The notes under the pieces are model-generated. The model made no database searches. It was given only the letters and a program-made list of their open reading frames with translations, and was not told where the DNA came from. A program made the position numbers and the translations under genes. Shown here piece after piece: positions 9,086-16,054 of a stretch of 64,000 nucleotides of DNA. Numbering within the stretch: position 1 is the stretch's first letter; every line of letters starts with the position of its first letter. Source of the stretch: Pseudonocardia autotrophica (GTDB lineage: Bacteria > Actinomycetota > Actinomycetes > Mycobacteriales > Pseudonocardiaceae); NCBI RefSeq assembly GCF_000717175.1, contig NZ_JNYD01000031.1, positions 1 through 64,000 of the forward strand, written 5' to 3'.

Positions 9086-9421
9086 TCAGAGGCGCCGGGG
9101 CCGGGGCCACAACCGCCGCGTGACGACGGCCACGACCTCGGCCGGGCCGAGCGTGCGGGAGTCGGTGGAACCGAACGGGTTGTCGCCCTCCACCCACCAC
9201 AGCGCGCCCTCGGGCCGCACCGCGCGCTTCACCGACAGCTGGTCGGGCCGCGCCGGCCAGCGCACCAGGACCACGTCACCCGGCCGGGCGGACCGGCCGA
9301 ACCGGGCCAGCACGACGTCGTCGTCGGACAGGGCGGTGGACATGGAGGGACCGCGGACCGTCACCGCGCGCCACCCGCGGTGATGCCCTGTGACCCGTGT
9401 CCGGAACACCCGTCCCACCAC
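9086..9421 (-). CDS. sodX: Nickel superoxide dismutase maturation protease (S26 signal peptidase-like)
   Basis: 111 residues of the S26/S24 peptidase fold without an obvious membrane anchor. The Ser26 nucleophile lies in VRGPSMSTAL and the general-base Lys65 in LSVKRAV; the late conserved box is EGDNPFGSTDSR. Its place divergent from sodN, 76 bp apart, together with its short length, identifies it as SodX, which removes the leader of SodN so that the mature N-terminal His can ligate nickel. An ordinary type I signal peptidase would be longer and membrane-anchored. Confidence 0.9.
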   Translation of the reverse strand: MVGRVFRTRVTGHHRGWRAVTVRGPSMSTALSDDDVVLARFGRSARPGDVVLVRWPARPDQLSVKRAVRPEGALWWVEGDNPFGSTDSRTLGPAEVVAVVTRRLWPRPRRL

Positions 9422-9497
9422 ACCTTCCGGCCTGCTGGCCCCCCGCCCCCGGGAGTAGGGTCGGGCACGCCAGAACGATCACCACCAGGGAGGACCC

Positions 9498-9911
9498 ATG
9501 CGGCTGTCCCGCATTCTCCGCCCGCGGCTGGAGGCCACCGCGCACTGCGACCTCCCCTGCGGCGTGTACGACCCTGCCCAGGCGCGCATCGAGGCCGAGT
9601 CGGTCAAGGCCATCCAGGAGAAGTACCAGGGCAACGACGACCCGGTCTTCCGCGAGCGGGCCATCGAGATCAAGGAGCAGCGCTCCGACCTCGTGAAGCA
9701 CCACCTCTGGGTGCTGTGGACGGACTACTTCAAGCCGCCGCACTTCGAGAAGTACCCGGAGCTGCACGAGCTGTTCAACAAGGCCACCAAGAAGGCCGGT
9801 GGCGGCCCCGGCGGCACCAAGTCCTCGGTCGACCCCAAGGACGGCCAGGAGCTGCTGGACTACATCGCCCAGATCGACAAGATCTTCTGGGAGACCAAGC
9901 AGGCTGCCTGA
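9498..9911 (+). CDS. sodN: Superoxide dismutase, nickel-containing
   Basis: 137 residues. After a 15-residue propeptide comes the nickel hook HCDLPCGVYDP (residues 16-26): His1, Cys2 and Cys6 of the mature enzyme bind Ni. The remainder is the four-helix bundle typical of SodN (VKAIQEKYQG, HHLWVLWTDYFKPPHFEKYPELH). It dismutates superoxide in the cytoplasm. AGGGAGGA precedes the ATG. The divergent sodX should process it, so the two share a 76-bp promoter region. Confidence 0.97.
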   Translation: MRLSRILRPRLEATAHCDLPCGVYDPAQARIEAESVKAIQEKYQGNDDPVFRERAIEIKEQRSDLVKHHLWVLWTDYFKPPHFEKYPELHELFNKATKKAGGGPGGTKSSVDPKDGQELLDYIAQIDKIFWETKQAA

Positions 9912-10020
9912 GCCTCGCGCTGGAAGCGGCGCTGGCCGGCGAGGATTCCTCGCGGTCAGCGTCGCTTCTCGTGTCGGGCGAGTCCCCACGGCCCCGGGCC
10001 CGGCTCCGTAGGCTGCGCCC

Positions 10021-10692
10021 GTGATCGAGTCGGCGTACCTCAGCGACACCCGCAGCGGCTACGACGCGATCGCACGGTCCTACGAGGAGACGTTCCGCTC
10101 CGAGCTCGCCGACAGCCCGCTCGACCGCGCCGTGCTCGCCGGCTTCGCCGGGCTCGTGACCGATCGGCACCCGGACGGCCGGCTGATCGAGGTCGGCAGC
10201 GGGCCCGGCCACGTGACCGCACACCTGCGCGAGCTGGGGCTGGCGATCCGCGGGATCGATCTCTCCGCCGCGATGGTCGACCTCGCCCGCCGCGCGTATC
10301 CGGACGTCACGTTCGACGTGGGCGACATGGGCGCGCTCGACGCGTCCGACGCGAGTCTGGCGGGCCTCGTCGCCTGGTACTCGATCATCCATGTGCCCCC
10401 GGCACACCTGCCCGCGGTGTTCGCCGAGTTCCACCGGGTGCTGGAGGACGGAGGCCACCTGCTGGTGGCCTTCCAGGTCGGGGACGACGTCCTGCACTTC
10501 GACGAGGCCTTCGGGCACCGGGTCTCGCTGGACTTCCACCGGCTCCGGCCCGACGCGGTCGCCGTCCTCCTCGACGAGGCCGGGTTCGACGTCGTCGCGA
10601 CGCTCGTCCGGGCGCCCGCTCCCGCGAGCGCCGCCACGAAGATCCCGCAGGCGTCCCTCATCGCCTGCAAGCGCCCGGCCGCCGCCGGCTGA
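10021..10692 (+). CDS. Class I SAM-dependent methyltransferase
   Basis: 223 residues starting with GTG. The N-terminal YDAIARSYEETF helix is followed by SAM motif I LIEVGSGPGHVTAHL and by the acidic end of strand 2 IRGIDLSAAMVDLAR, typical of Methyltransf_11/25. The C-terminal part (LDFHRLRPDAVAVLLDEAGFDVVATLVR) closes the Rossmann-like sheet. Substrate is unknown; small-molecule methylation is more likely than RNA. It stands alone between sodN and an AraC-type regulator gene. Confidence 0.85.
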   Translation: MIESAYLSDTRSGYDAIARSYEETFRSELADSPLDRAVLAGFAGLVTDRHPDGRLIEVGSGPGHVTAHLRELGLAIRGIDLSAAMVDLARRAYPDVTFDVGDMGALDASDASLAGLVAWYSIIHVPPAHLPAVFAEFHRVLEDGGHLLVAFQVGDDVLHFDEAFGHRVSLDFHRLRPDAVAVLLDEAGFDVVATLVRAPAPASAATKIPQASLIACKRPAAAG

Positions 10693-10868
10693 GCCGGACC
10701 TCGCCGAGCTGTCGCGGGCGTTCCAGGCCCTGGCGCAGCGGTTCTACGCGCGGGACGTGCGGGGTGGGCAGGGTCGACGGGTCGGGACCCGGTGGAGGAC
10801 GTGGCCTTGCCGGAGCGCCTACCGTGGGTCGCCGGGGTTCGACGGCGCCGTCGGCCGAGGGGACGCGG

Positions 10869-11915
10869 ATGGAACGCGACGAGGAGTTCTGGACCACGAG
10901 CGGTGAGGCCGACGCGGTCACGGACGAGTGGCGCGACATGCTCTCGGCCACGCACCTGCCGTGGGCGGTCTCGGTCCCGGTGGACGCGGATCCGCCCGGG
11001 TTCACCGCGTCGGCGCGGCGCTGGTGGATCGACGACCTCGCGCTGGTCGACTGCGAGTGCGGCCCGTGCTCCGGCACCCGGACCCGCCGCGAGCTGGCCC
11101 GGACCGACGGGGAGTTCGTCGTCGTCCTGATCACCCTGGCCGGGCAGGAGACGGTCGCCCAGAACGACGCCGAGGCCTGCCTGCAGCCCGGTGACGCGGT
11201 CGCCTGGGACAGCACCCGGCCGGCTCGGTTCGCCGTGTGGGAGCCGCTGGCCAAGCGCAGCCTGCTGATCCCGCGCGCGGCGCTGGAGGAGGTGTCCGGC
11301 CGGGCGCCGATGTCGGGCGGGGTGCGGCTCGACGGCGGCAAGCCGGCCACCCGGCTGCTCACGTCGTACCTGGACACGTTGCGTACGTCGTTGCCCGAGC
11401 TCGACCAGGGCGCGATCAGCGCCGCCCGCAACGCCACCCTGGAGCTGTTCATCGGGGCGCTGCGCTCCGGCAACGACGTCCCGGCGACCTCGATGGCCCA
11501 GCCGGCGCTGCGCGCGCAGATGGACCGCTACATCGAGCGGCACCTGCTCGACGCGGTGACCGCGCAGGACCTCGCCGCCGCGCACGGGGTGTCCGTGCGG
11601 ACGGTCAACCGGATCTTCAACGCCACCGGGCAGACCGTGGGCGAGGTCATCCGCGTGCGCCGGCTGGCCCGGGCCCGCGAGGAGCTCACGGAGTCCGACC
11701 GCCCGATCTCCGCCATCGCGCACCGTTGGGGCTTCTCGGACACCAGCCACTTCAGCCGGTCGTTCAAGGCCCGGTACGGGGCCTCGCCGAGCGACTACCG
11801 CACCGCGGCGCACCTCGACCGTGCCGGTGGCGCGCCCGTGCAACGACCTGTCGCAGCAGTTCATCGCGCCGGCGCGGGCCGTCGGGAGACTGGGATCACA
11901 GCGGCCCAGGGCTGA
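10869..11915 (+). CDS. AraC-family transcriptional regulator (AraC_binding_2 type)
   Basis: 348 residues from ATG (MERDEEFWTTSGEADAVTDE). The N-terminal ~200 residues resemble the AraC_binding_2 sensor (QPGDAVAWDSTRPARFAV), and the C-terminal ~110 carry two HTH motifs (AQDLAAAHGVSVRTVNRIF; IAHRWGFSDTSHFSRSFKARYG). Such proteins usually activate a neighbouring catabolic gene. The hydrolase and two SDRs downstream on the same strand are candidates. The in-frame extension upstream of the chosen ATG is not supported by a ribosome-binding site. Confidence 0.88.
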   Translation: MERDEEFWTTSGEADAVTDEWRDMLSATHLPWAVSVPVDADPPGFTASARRWWIDDLALVDCECGPCSGTRTRRELARTDGEFVVVLITLAGQETVAQNDAEACLQPGDAVAWDSTRPARFAVWEPLAKRSLLIPRAALEEVSGRAPMSGGVRLDGGKPATRLLTSYLDTLRTSLPELDQGAISAARNATLELFIGALRSGNDVPATSMAQPALRAQMDRYIERHLLDAVTAQDLAAAHGVSVRTVNRIFNATGQTVGEVIRVRRLARAREELTESDRPISAIAHRWGFSDTSHFSRSFKARYGASPSDYRTAAHLDRAGGAPVQRPVAAVHRAGAGRRETGITAAQG

Positions 11916-11973
11916 GCCGGCGCCCCACGCGAGCGCCTCCGGGGCCGGTTCCACCCGACCCGGAGGAGTCCCG

Positions 11974-12873
11974 ATGGCTCGACGTGACGTGGAGTTCGAC
12001 GCCGAGGGCGTGACGCTGCGCGGCTGGTTCTACCCCGCGGAGGGGGCCGCCGGCCCCGCCCCGACGATCGTCCTCTCGCACGGCTTCTCGGCCGTGAAGG
12101 AGATGTACCTCGACCGGTACGCCGAGCTGTTCTCCGCGAACGGCCTCAACGCGCTGGTCTACGACAACCGCAACTTCGGCGACAGCGACGGCACCCCGCG
12201 CCAGGAGATCGACCCGTGGGCGCAGGTCCGCGACTACCGGCACGCCATCACCTACGCGACGACGCTGCCCGAGACCGACGCCGCCCGCATCGGCATCTGG
12301 GGGTCGAGCTACTCCGGCGGGAACGTCCTCGTGGTCGCCGCGATCGACCGCCGGGTCAAGGCCGTGGTCAGCCAGGTCCCGCTGGTCAGCGGCTACGACA
12401 ACGTGCGCGCCCTGGTCCGCGCCGACTTCCTCGACGGGTTCCGCCAGCAGTTCGACCAGGACCGGCTCGCCCGCTTCCGCGGCGACCCGCCGGCCATGGT
12501 GCCGGTCGTGGCCGAGGACCCGCTGGCGCCGTCCGCGCTGCCGACCCCCGACTCCTGGCAGTGGTTCACCGAGACCGGCAAGACCCGGGCCCCGAACTGG
12601 TCGAACGAGGTCACGCTGCGCAGCGTGGAGATGTTCACCGAGTACAACCCGGTCGACTACATCTGGCAGATCAGCCCCACGCCGCTGCTGCTGCTCCCGG
12701 CGCAGAACGACGTCCTCACCCCCACCCACCTGGCGATCGCCGCGTACGAGAAGGCCCGCGAGCCCAAGCGCCTCGAGATCCTGCCGGGCGGCCACTTCGA
12801 CGCCTACGTCGAGGGCTTCGAGGCCTCCAGCAACCCCGCCCTGGCCTGGTTCGTGCAGCACCTCGCGCCCTGA
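11974..12873 (+). CDS. Alpha/beta hydrolase
   Basis: 299 residues, ATG preceded by GGAGGAG. The fold is evident: oxyanion region LSHGFSAVKEMYLDRYAE, nucleophile elbow GIWGSSYSGGN (Ser in the second S), acid region LLPAQNDVLTP and catalytic His in LEILPGGHFDAY. It resembles the FrsA/COG1073 or dienelactone-hydrolase-like group. It is followed 38 bp later by two SDR genes, so it may hydrolyse an ester or lactone intermediate in a small catabolic operon. Substrate unknown. Confidence 0.85.
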   Translation: MARRDVEFDAEGVTLRGWFYPAEGAAGPAPTIVLSHGFSAVKEMYLDRYAELFSANGLNALVYDNRNFGDSDGTPRQEIDPWAQVRDYRHAITYATTLPETDAARIGIWGSSYSGGNVLVVAAIDRRVKAVVSQVPLVSGYDNVRALVRADFLDGFRQQFDQDRLARFRGDPPAMVPVVAEDPLAPSALPTPDSWQWFTETGKTRAPNWSNEVTLRSVEMFTEYNPVDYIWQISPTPLLLLPAQNDVLTPTHLAIAAYEKAREPKRLEILPGGHFDAYVEGFEASSNPALAWFVQHLAP

Positions 12874-12911
12874 TCGATCATCCGACCACGCCACGGAAGG
12901 ACCTCCCGGAC

Positions 12912-13709
12912 ATGGGCAAACTGCAGGACAAGGTCGCCGTCGTCACCGGCTCCAGCTCCGGCAACGGGCGGGCGATCGCGCTCGCGCTGGCGGCGGAGGG
13001 CGCGTCGGTCGTCTGTTCCGACATCCGTCGCGAGGCCCGCGAGGGCGGCTACGAGGGCGACATCCACACCCCGACCGACGACGTCATCCGCGCCCGCGGC
13101 GGCAAGGCCGAGTACGTCGAGGCCGACGCGGCGGCCTACGCCGCCGTCGAGAACCTGGTGAACGCCGCGGTCAGCAGCTTCGGCCGGCTCGACGTCATGG
13201 TGAACAACGCCGGCATCTTCACCGGCCTGCACACCATCGTCGACGAGACCGAGGACGAGTACGACCGCACGATGGCGGTCAACGGCAAGAGCGTGTGGCT
13301 GGGCTGCAAGTTCGCCATCCGCCAGATGCTCACCCAGGAGCCGGTCGACGGCTCCCGCGGCCGCGTCGTGAACATCGCCTCGATCGGCGGTCTCGTCGGG
13401 CTCGCGGCCGAGCCGGCCTACTGCGCCGCCAAGGGCGCGGTGGTCAACCTGACCCGCCAGCTCGCCGTGGACTTCGCGCCGGAGCGGATCAACGTGAACG
13501 CGATCTGTCCCGGCTTCCTGGCCACCGCGATGGTCCGCCCGTTCCTGGACGACCCGGAGCTGAACGAGGTCCTCCACTCGAAGTCGCCCTGGCCCGAGCT
13601 GGGCACCGCCGAGGACGTCGCCAAGGCCGCGGTCTTCCTGTCCTGCGACGACTCCCGCTGGGCCACGGGATCGATGGTCACCATCGACGGCGGCTACACG
13701 GCGCCCTGA
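12912..13709 (+). CDS. SDR-family oxidoreductase (first of tandem pair)
   Basis: 265 residues. Nucleotide-binding TGSSSGNG is at 12-19, MVNNAG near 96, the catalytic triad is Ser157-Tyr170-Lys174, and the C-terminal ATGSMVTIDGGYTAP closes the classical SDR fold. It probably oxidises or reduces a secondary alcohol or ketone with NAD(P)H. It has the same length as the next gene, with which it shares phrases such as GRLDVMVNNAG, so the pair looks like an old tandem duplication that has diverged in substrate-binding segments. Confidence 0.88.
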   Translation: MGKLQDKVAVVTGSSSGNGRAIALALAAEGASVVCSDIRREAREGGYEGDIHTPTDDVIRARGGKAEYVEADAAAYAAVENLVNAAVSSFGRLDVMVNNAGIFTGLHTIVDETEDEYDRTMAVNGKSVWLGCKFAIRQMLTQEPVDGSRGRVVNIASIGGLVGLAAEPAYCAAKGAVVNLTRQLAVDFAPERINVNAICPGFLATAMVRPFLDDPELNEVLHSKSPWPELGTAEDVAKAAVFLSCDDSRWATGSMVTIDGGYTAP

Positions 13710-13733
13710 TCCGTTCGGAGAGGAAGGCACGAC

Positions 13734-14531
13734 ATGGCTCGTCTGCAGGACAAGGTCGTCATCGTCACCGGCTCCGCGTCCGGGTTCGGCCGCGGCATCG
13801 CCGTCGCCTGTGCCCGGGAGGGCGCGAAGGTCGTGGTCTCGGACGTCCACGAGAAGCCCAACACCGGCGGGTTCGAGACCGACGGGAACCTCACCACGGT
13901 CGAGGCCGTCGAGAAGGCCGGCGGCCGGGCCGTCTACGTGGGTGCCGACGTCACGAAGTCGGACCAGGTCGCGAACCTCGTCGCCCGGACCGTCGAGACG
14001 TTCGGCCGGCTCGACGTCATGGTCAACAACGCCGGCGTCTACCGGAACGGGAAGCGCCTGCACGAGTTCAGCGAGGAGGACCTCGACGTCTGCTTCGACG
14101 TCAACGCCAAGGGCACCTTCTTCGGTGCGCAGGAGGCGATCAAGCAGTTCCTCGCGCAGGGCGACGGCGGCGTGATCATCAACCTCGTCTCCACCGCCGG
14201 CCTGCAGGGCCACCCCAACCAGTCGGTCTACAACATCTCCAAGGGGGCCCAGGCCAACCTGACCCGGTGCCTGGCGATCGAGTACGGCCAGGACAAGATC
14301 CGGGTCAACGGCATCTGCCCCACCTACGCGAAGACCTCGCTGACCCGCGAGCTGTTCGACGACAAGGACTTCGACCAGGTCTTCACCGAGTCCATCCCGC
14401 TCAAGCGGTGGGGCGAGGTCGAGGACATCGCGAACCTCGCGGTGTTCCTGGCCAGCGACGAGTCCAGCTACATCCACGGCGACCTGATCAAGGTCGACGG
14501 CGGGGAGACCCTCTGCCGCTACTCCGTCTGA
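13734..14531 (+). CDS. SDR-family oxidoreductase (second of tandem pair)
   Basis: 265 residues with TGSASGFG at 12-19, MVNNAG near 96 and the triad Ser153-Tyr166-Lys170 (SVYNISK). The C-terminal segment IHGDLIKVDGGETLCRYSV is typical of classical SDRs. It follows its paralogue after 24 bp with its own GAGAGGAAGG ribosome-binding site. The two could act on successive hydroxyl groups, or on the same group in opposite directions; this cannot be decided from sequence. Confidence 0.88.
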   Translation: MARLQDKVVIVTGSASGFGRGIAVACAREGAKVVVSDVHEKPNTGGFETDGNLTTVEAVEKAGGRAVYVGADVTKSDQVANLVARTVETFGRLDVMVNNAGVYRNGKRLHEFSEEDLDVCFDVNAKGTFFGAQEAIKQFLAQGDGGVIINLVSTAGLQGHPNQSVYNISKGAQANLTRCLAIEYGQDKIRVNGICPTYAKTSLTRELFDDKDFDQVFTESIPLKRWGEVEDIANLAVFLASDESSYIHGDLIKVDGGETLCRYSV

Positions 14532-14681
14532 CCTGATCCGCTCCTCGCCGGCCGGTCGGTGCCGCTCCCCGTTCCCGGGACGCCACCGATCGGCCGGCAC
14601 CCGCGGTCGACGGTCTGGTGCACCCGGACGAGGTGGACGAGACTGACGACGGCGGGGCCCTGCGAGTGGTCGGAGGTCGTC

Positions 14682-14855
14682 ATGGCGCGCGAACCCGGCG
14701 AGCCGCCCCGCGACACCGTGCCGGAGCCCGATCCCCCACGGCCACCGCTGATCCGCCGGGCGTTCGGCGGCGGGTGGCGGGAGATCGGCGCGCTGCTGTT
14801 CGTGCTGGCCCTCGTCGCCGTCTCGGTGGCGATGTGCCGGTACGTCCCGGGGTGA
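14682..14855 (+). CDS. Small single-pass membrane protein
   Basis: 57 residues, ATG preceded by GGAGGT at good spacing. A Pro-rich, charged N-terminus (PPRDTVPEPDPPRPP) leads into one strong transmembrane helix (IGALLFVLALVAVSVAMC). No family is recognised. The ribosome-binding site and G/C-rich third codon positions argue that it is real. It lies in a convergent position to the truncated haemoglobin gene. Confidence 0.6.
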   Translation: MAREPGEPPRDTVPEPDPPRPPLIRRAFGGGWREIGALLFVLALVAVSVAMCRYVPG

Positions 14856-14894
14856 GACGGGGCCGGGCTCGCTGCTGAACCCGGCCGGGCCGGG

Positions 14895-15281
14895 TCAGGA
14901 GGCGAGCGCGTTCTCCGGCGGGGCGATGTCCGCCTTGAGCGGGGCGAGGGTCTCGCCGATGGTGCCGATGGTCTCCGCCGGCACGCCGAGCTCGGTCAGC
15001 GTGGCCACGAGGTGGCCGACGACCAGGTCGAAGTGCGCCGGCTGGATGCGGAAGCGGGCGTGCGCCTCCTTCATCGGGCGCCCCGCGTAGAGCTCGGGGC
15101 CGCCGATCGCGGCCGCGATGAAGCTGCGCTGGTGGGCCTTGAGCCGCTTCATGTCGATGTCGGTGAAGTAGCCGACGAGCGCGGGGTCGCCCAGCACGCG
15201 CTCGTAGAACCGGTCGACGGCGGCGGCGACCGCGTCCGCGCCGCCGAGGGACTCGTAGATGGTGGTTCGGGAAGAAGTCAC
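14895..15281 (-). CDS. glbN: Group 1 truncated haemoglobin
   Basis: 128 residues. The sequence follows the 2-over-2 globin pattern: YESLGGADAVAAAVDRFYERVLGDPALVGYF (A/B helices), then HQRSFIAAAIGGPELYAGRPM and the proximal His74 in KEAHARFRI. Group 1 proteins bind O2 and NO and detoxify NO by dioxygenation. A flavohaemoglobin is encoded 7.5 kb away, so NO handling may be redundant here. Confidence 0.9.
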   Translation of the reverse strand: MTSSRTTIYESLGGADAVAAAVDRFYERVLGDPALVGYFTDIDMKRLKAHQRSFIAAAIGGPELYAGRPMKEAHARFRIQPAHFDLVVGHLVATLTELGVPAETIGTIGETLAPLKADIAPPENALAS

Positions 15282-15343
15282 GTGCGGTGTTCTACGGACC
15301 AGCCGTTGCCTCCGAATGACGCATCGGAGAGCCGGCCGTCACC

Positions 15344-15381
15344 GACTCCTCACCGCGTGAGGGAGTCCGCTGTGAGGAGTC
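15344..15381 (-). terminator. Hairpin at the 3' end of the XRE-cupin gene
   Basis: Perfect 9-bp inverted repeat (GACTCCTCA / TGAGGAGTC) enclosing a partial inner repeat. It overlaps the stop codon of the regulator gene and precedes the globin promoter region. There is no U-tract, as is common for actinobacterial terminators. Confidence 0.5.
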
Positions 15382-15958
15382 AACGGCCCGCGCGGGCGCG
15401 GACGTGGGCGCGCTCGCCCTGCGTCCCGAAGAGCGACAACAGCTCGACGGGCCGCTCGTCGGCGCTGCCGAACCAGTGCGGCACGTGCGTGTCGAACTCG
15501 GCGGCCTCACCCGGCTTCAGCACCAGGTCGCGGTCGCCGAGCACGAGCCGCAACCGGCCCTCCAGCACGTAGAGCCACTCGTAGCCCTCGTGCGTCCGCG
15601 GGTCCGGCTGCTCGTCCCGGCTCGGCGGACAGATCATCTTGAACGCCTGCAGGCCGCCCGCCCGGCGGGTCAGCGGCACGAAGGTGCGCCCTGAGCGGTG
15701 CACCGGCTTGAGGTGCACCCGCGGGTCGCCGGTCTGCGGCGCGCCGACCAGCTCGTCGAGCGGCACGCCGTACGCCCGGGCGAGCGGGAGCAGCAGCTCC
15801 AGGTTGGGCCGCCGCCCGCCGCTCTCCAGCCGGGACAGGGTGCTCTCGGAGATGCCGGTCTCGCCGGACAGCTCGGCCAGGGTCATCTGCCGGTGCGTGC
15901 GCAGCGCGCGCAGCCGGGGGCCGACCCCGGCGAGCACCGCCTCCAGCTCGTCGTCCAT
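15380..15958 (-). CDS. XRE-family regulator with C-terminal cupin domain
   Basis: 192 residues from ATG (MDDELEAVLAGVGPRLRALR). The N-terminal helix-turn-helix is at about 12-68 (MTLAELSGETGISESTLSRLESGGRRPNLELLLPLA), followed by a cupin_2 domain at about 105-180 (LYVLEGRLRLVLGDRDLVLKPGEAAEFDTHVPHWFG) that probably senses a small ligand. Proteins of this architecture are usually local repressors of catabolic or resistance genes. A perfect 15-bp-arm palindrome just upstream of the start codon (15969-16002) is a good candidate for its own operator. Confidence 0.88.
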   Translation of the reverse strand: MDDELEAVLAGVGPRLRALRTHRQMTLAELSGETGISESTLSRLESGGRRPNLELLLPLARAYGVPLDELVGAPQTGDPRVHLKPVHRSGRTFVPLTRRAGGLQAFKMICPPSRDEQPDPRTHEGYEWLYVLEGRLRLVLGDRDLVLKPGEAAEFDTHVPHWFGSADERPVELLSLFGTQGERAHVRARAGR

Positions 15959-15968
15959 TCCACCAGCA

Positions 15969-16002
15969 TGCCGGACCGGCACGAGAACGTGCCGGTCCGG
16001 CA
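15969..16002. promoter_or_regulatory. Perfect palindrome upstream of the XRE-cupin gene (candidate operator)
   Basis: Arms TGCCGGACCGGCACG and CGTGCCGGTCCGGCA (15 bp each, no mismatch) around the 4-nt centre AGAA. It ends 11 bp before the start codon, so protein binding would block transcription or initiation. Its sequence is unrelated to the neighbouring 40-bp repeat. Confidence 0.55.
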
Positions 16003-16014
16003 GGGATGTGGCTC

Positions 16015-16054
16015 GTGAGTGGCAATAGTCGCCAGAGCGACTATTGCCACTCAC
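16015..16054. repeat. 40-bp dispersed palindrome, copy 1
   Basis: Perfect arms GTGAGTGGCAATAGTCGC / GCGACTATTGCCACTCAC (18 bp) around CAGA. The terminal TGA of GTGAG on the minus strand is the stop codon of the CocE-like hydrolase gene. One of four related elements in this window (see 18239, 45281, 55826), all at gene 3' ends; probably acts as a terminator or 3' stabiliser. Confidence 0.8.

Noticed and set aside
9931..9960. Possible terminator after sodN
   Set aside because: GCTGGCCGGCGAGGA and TCCTCGCGGTCAGC pair only with mismatches and a bulge; too weak to call.
12804..14600. A 598-codon open frame opposite the two SDR genes
   Set aside because: Repetitive Val/Asp/Gly/Arg text mirroring both SDR genes; no recognisable domain or ribosome-binding site.
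15344..16054. Closely spaced palindromes considered as a CRISPR-like array
   Set aside because: The three inverted repeats here differ in sequence and length and have no regular spacers.
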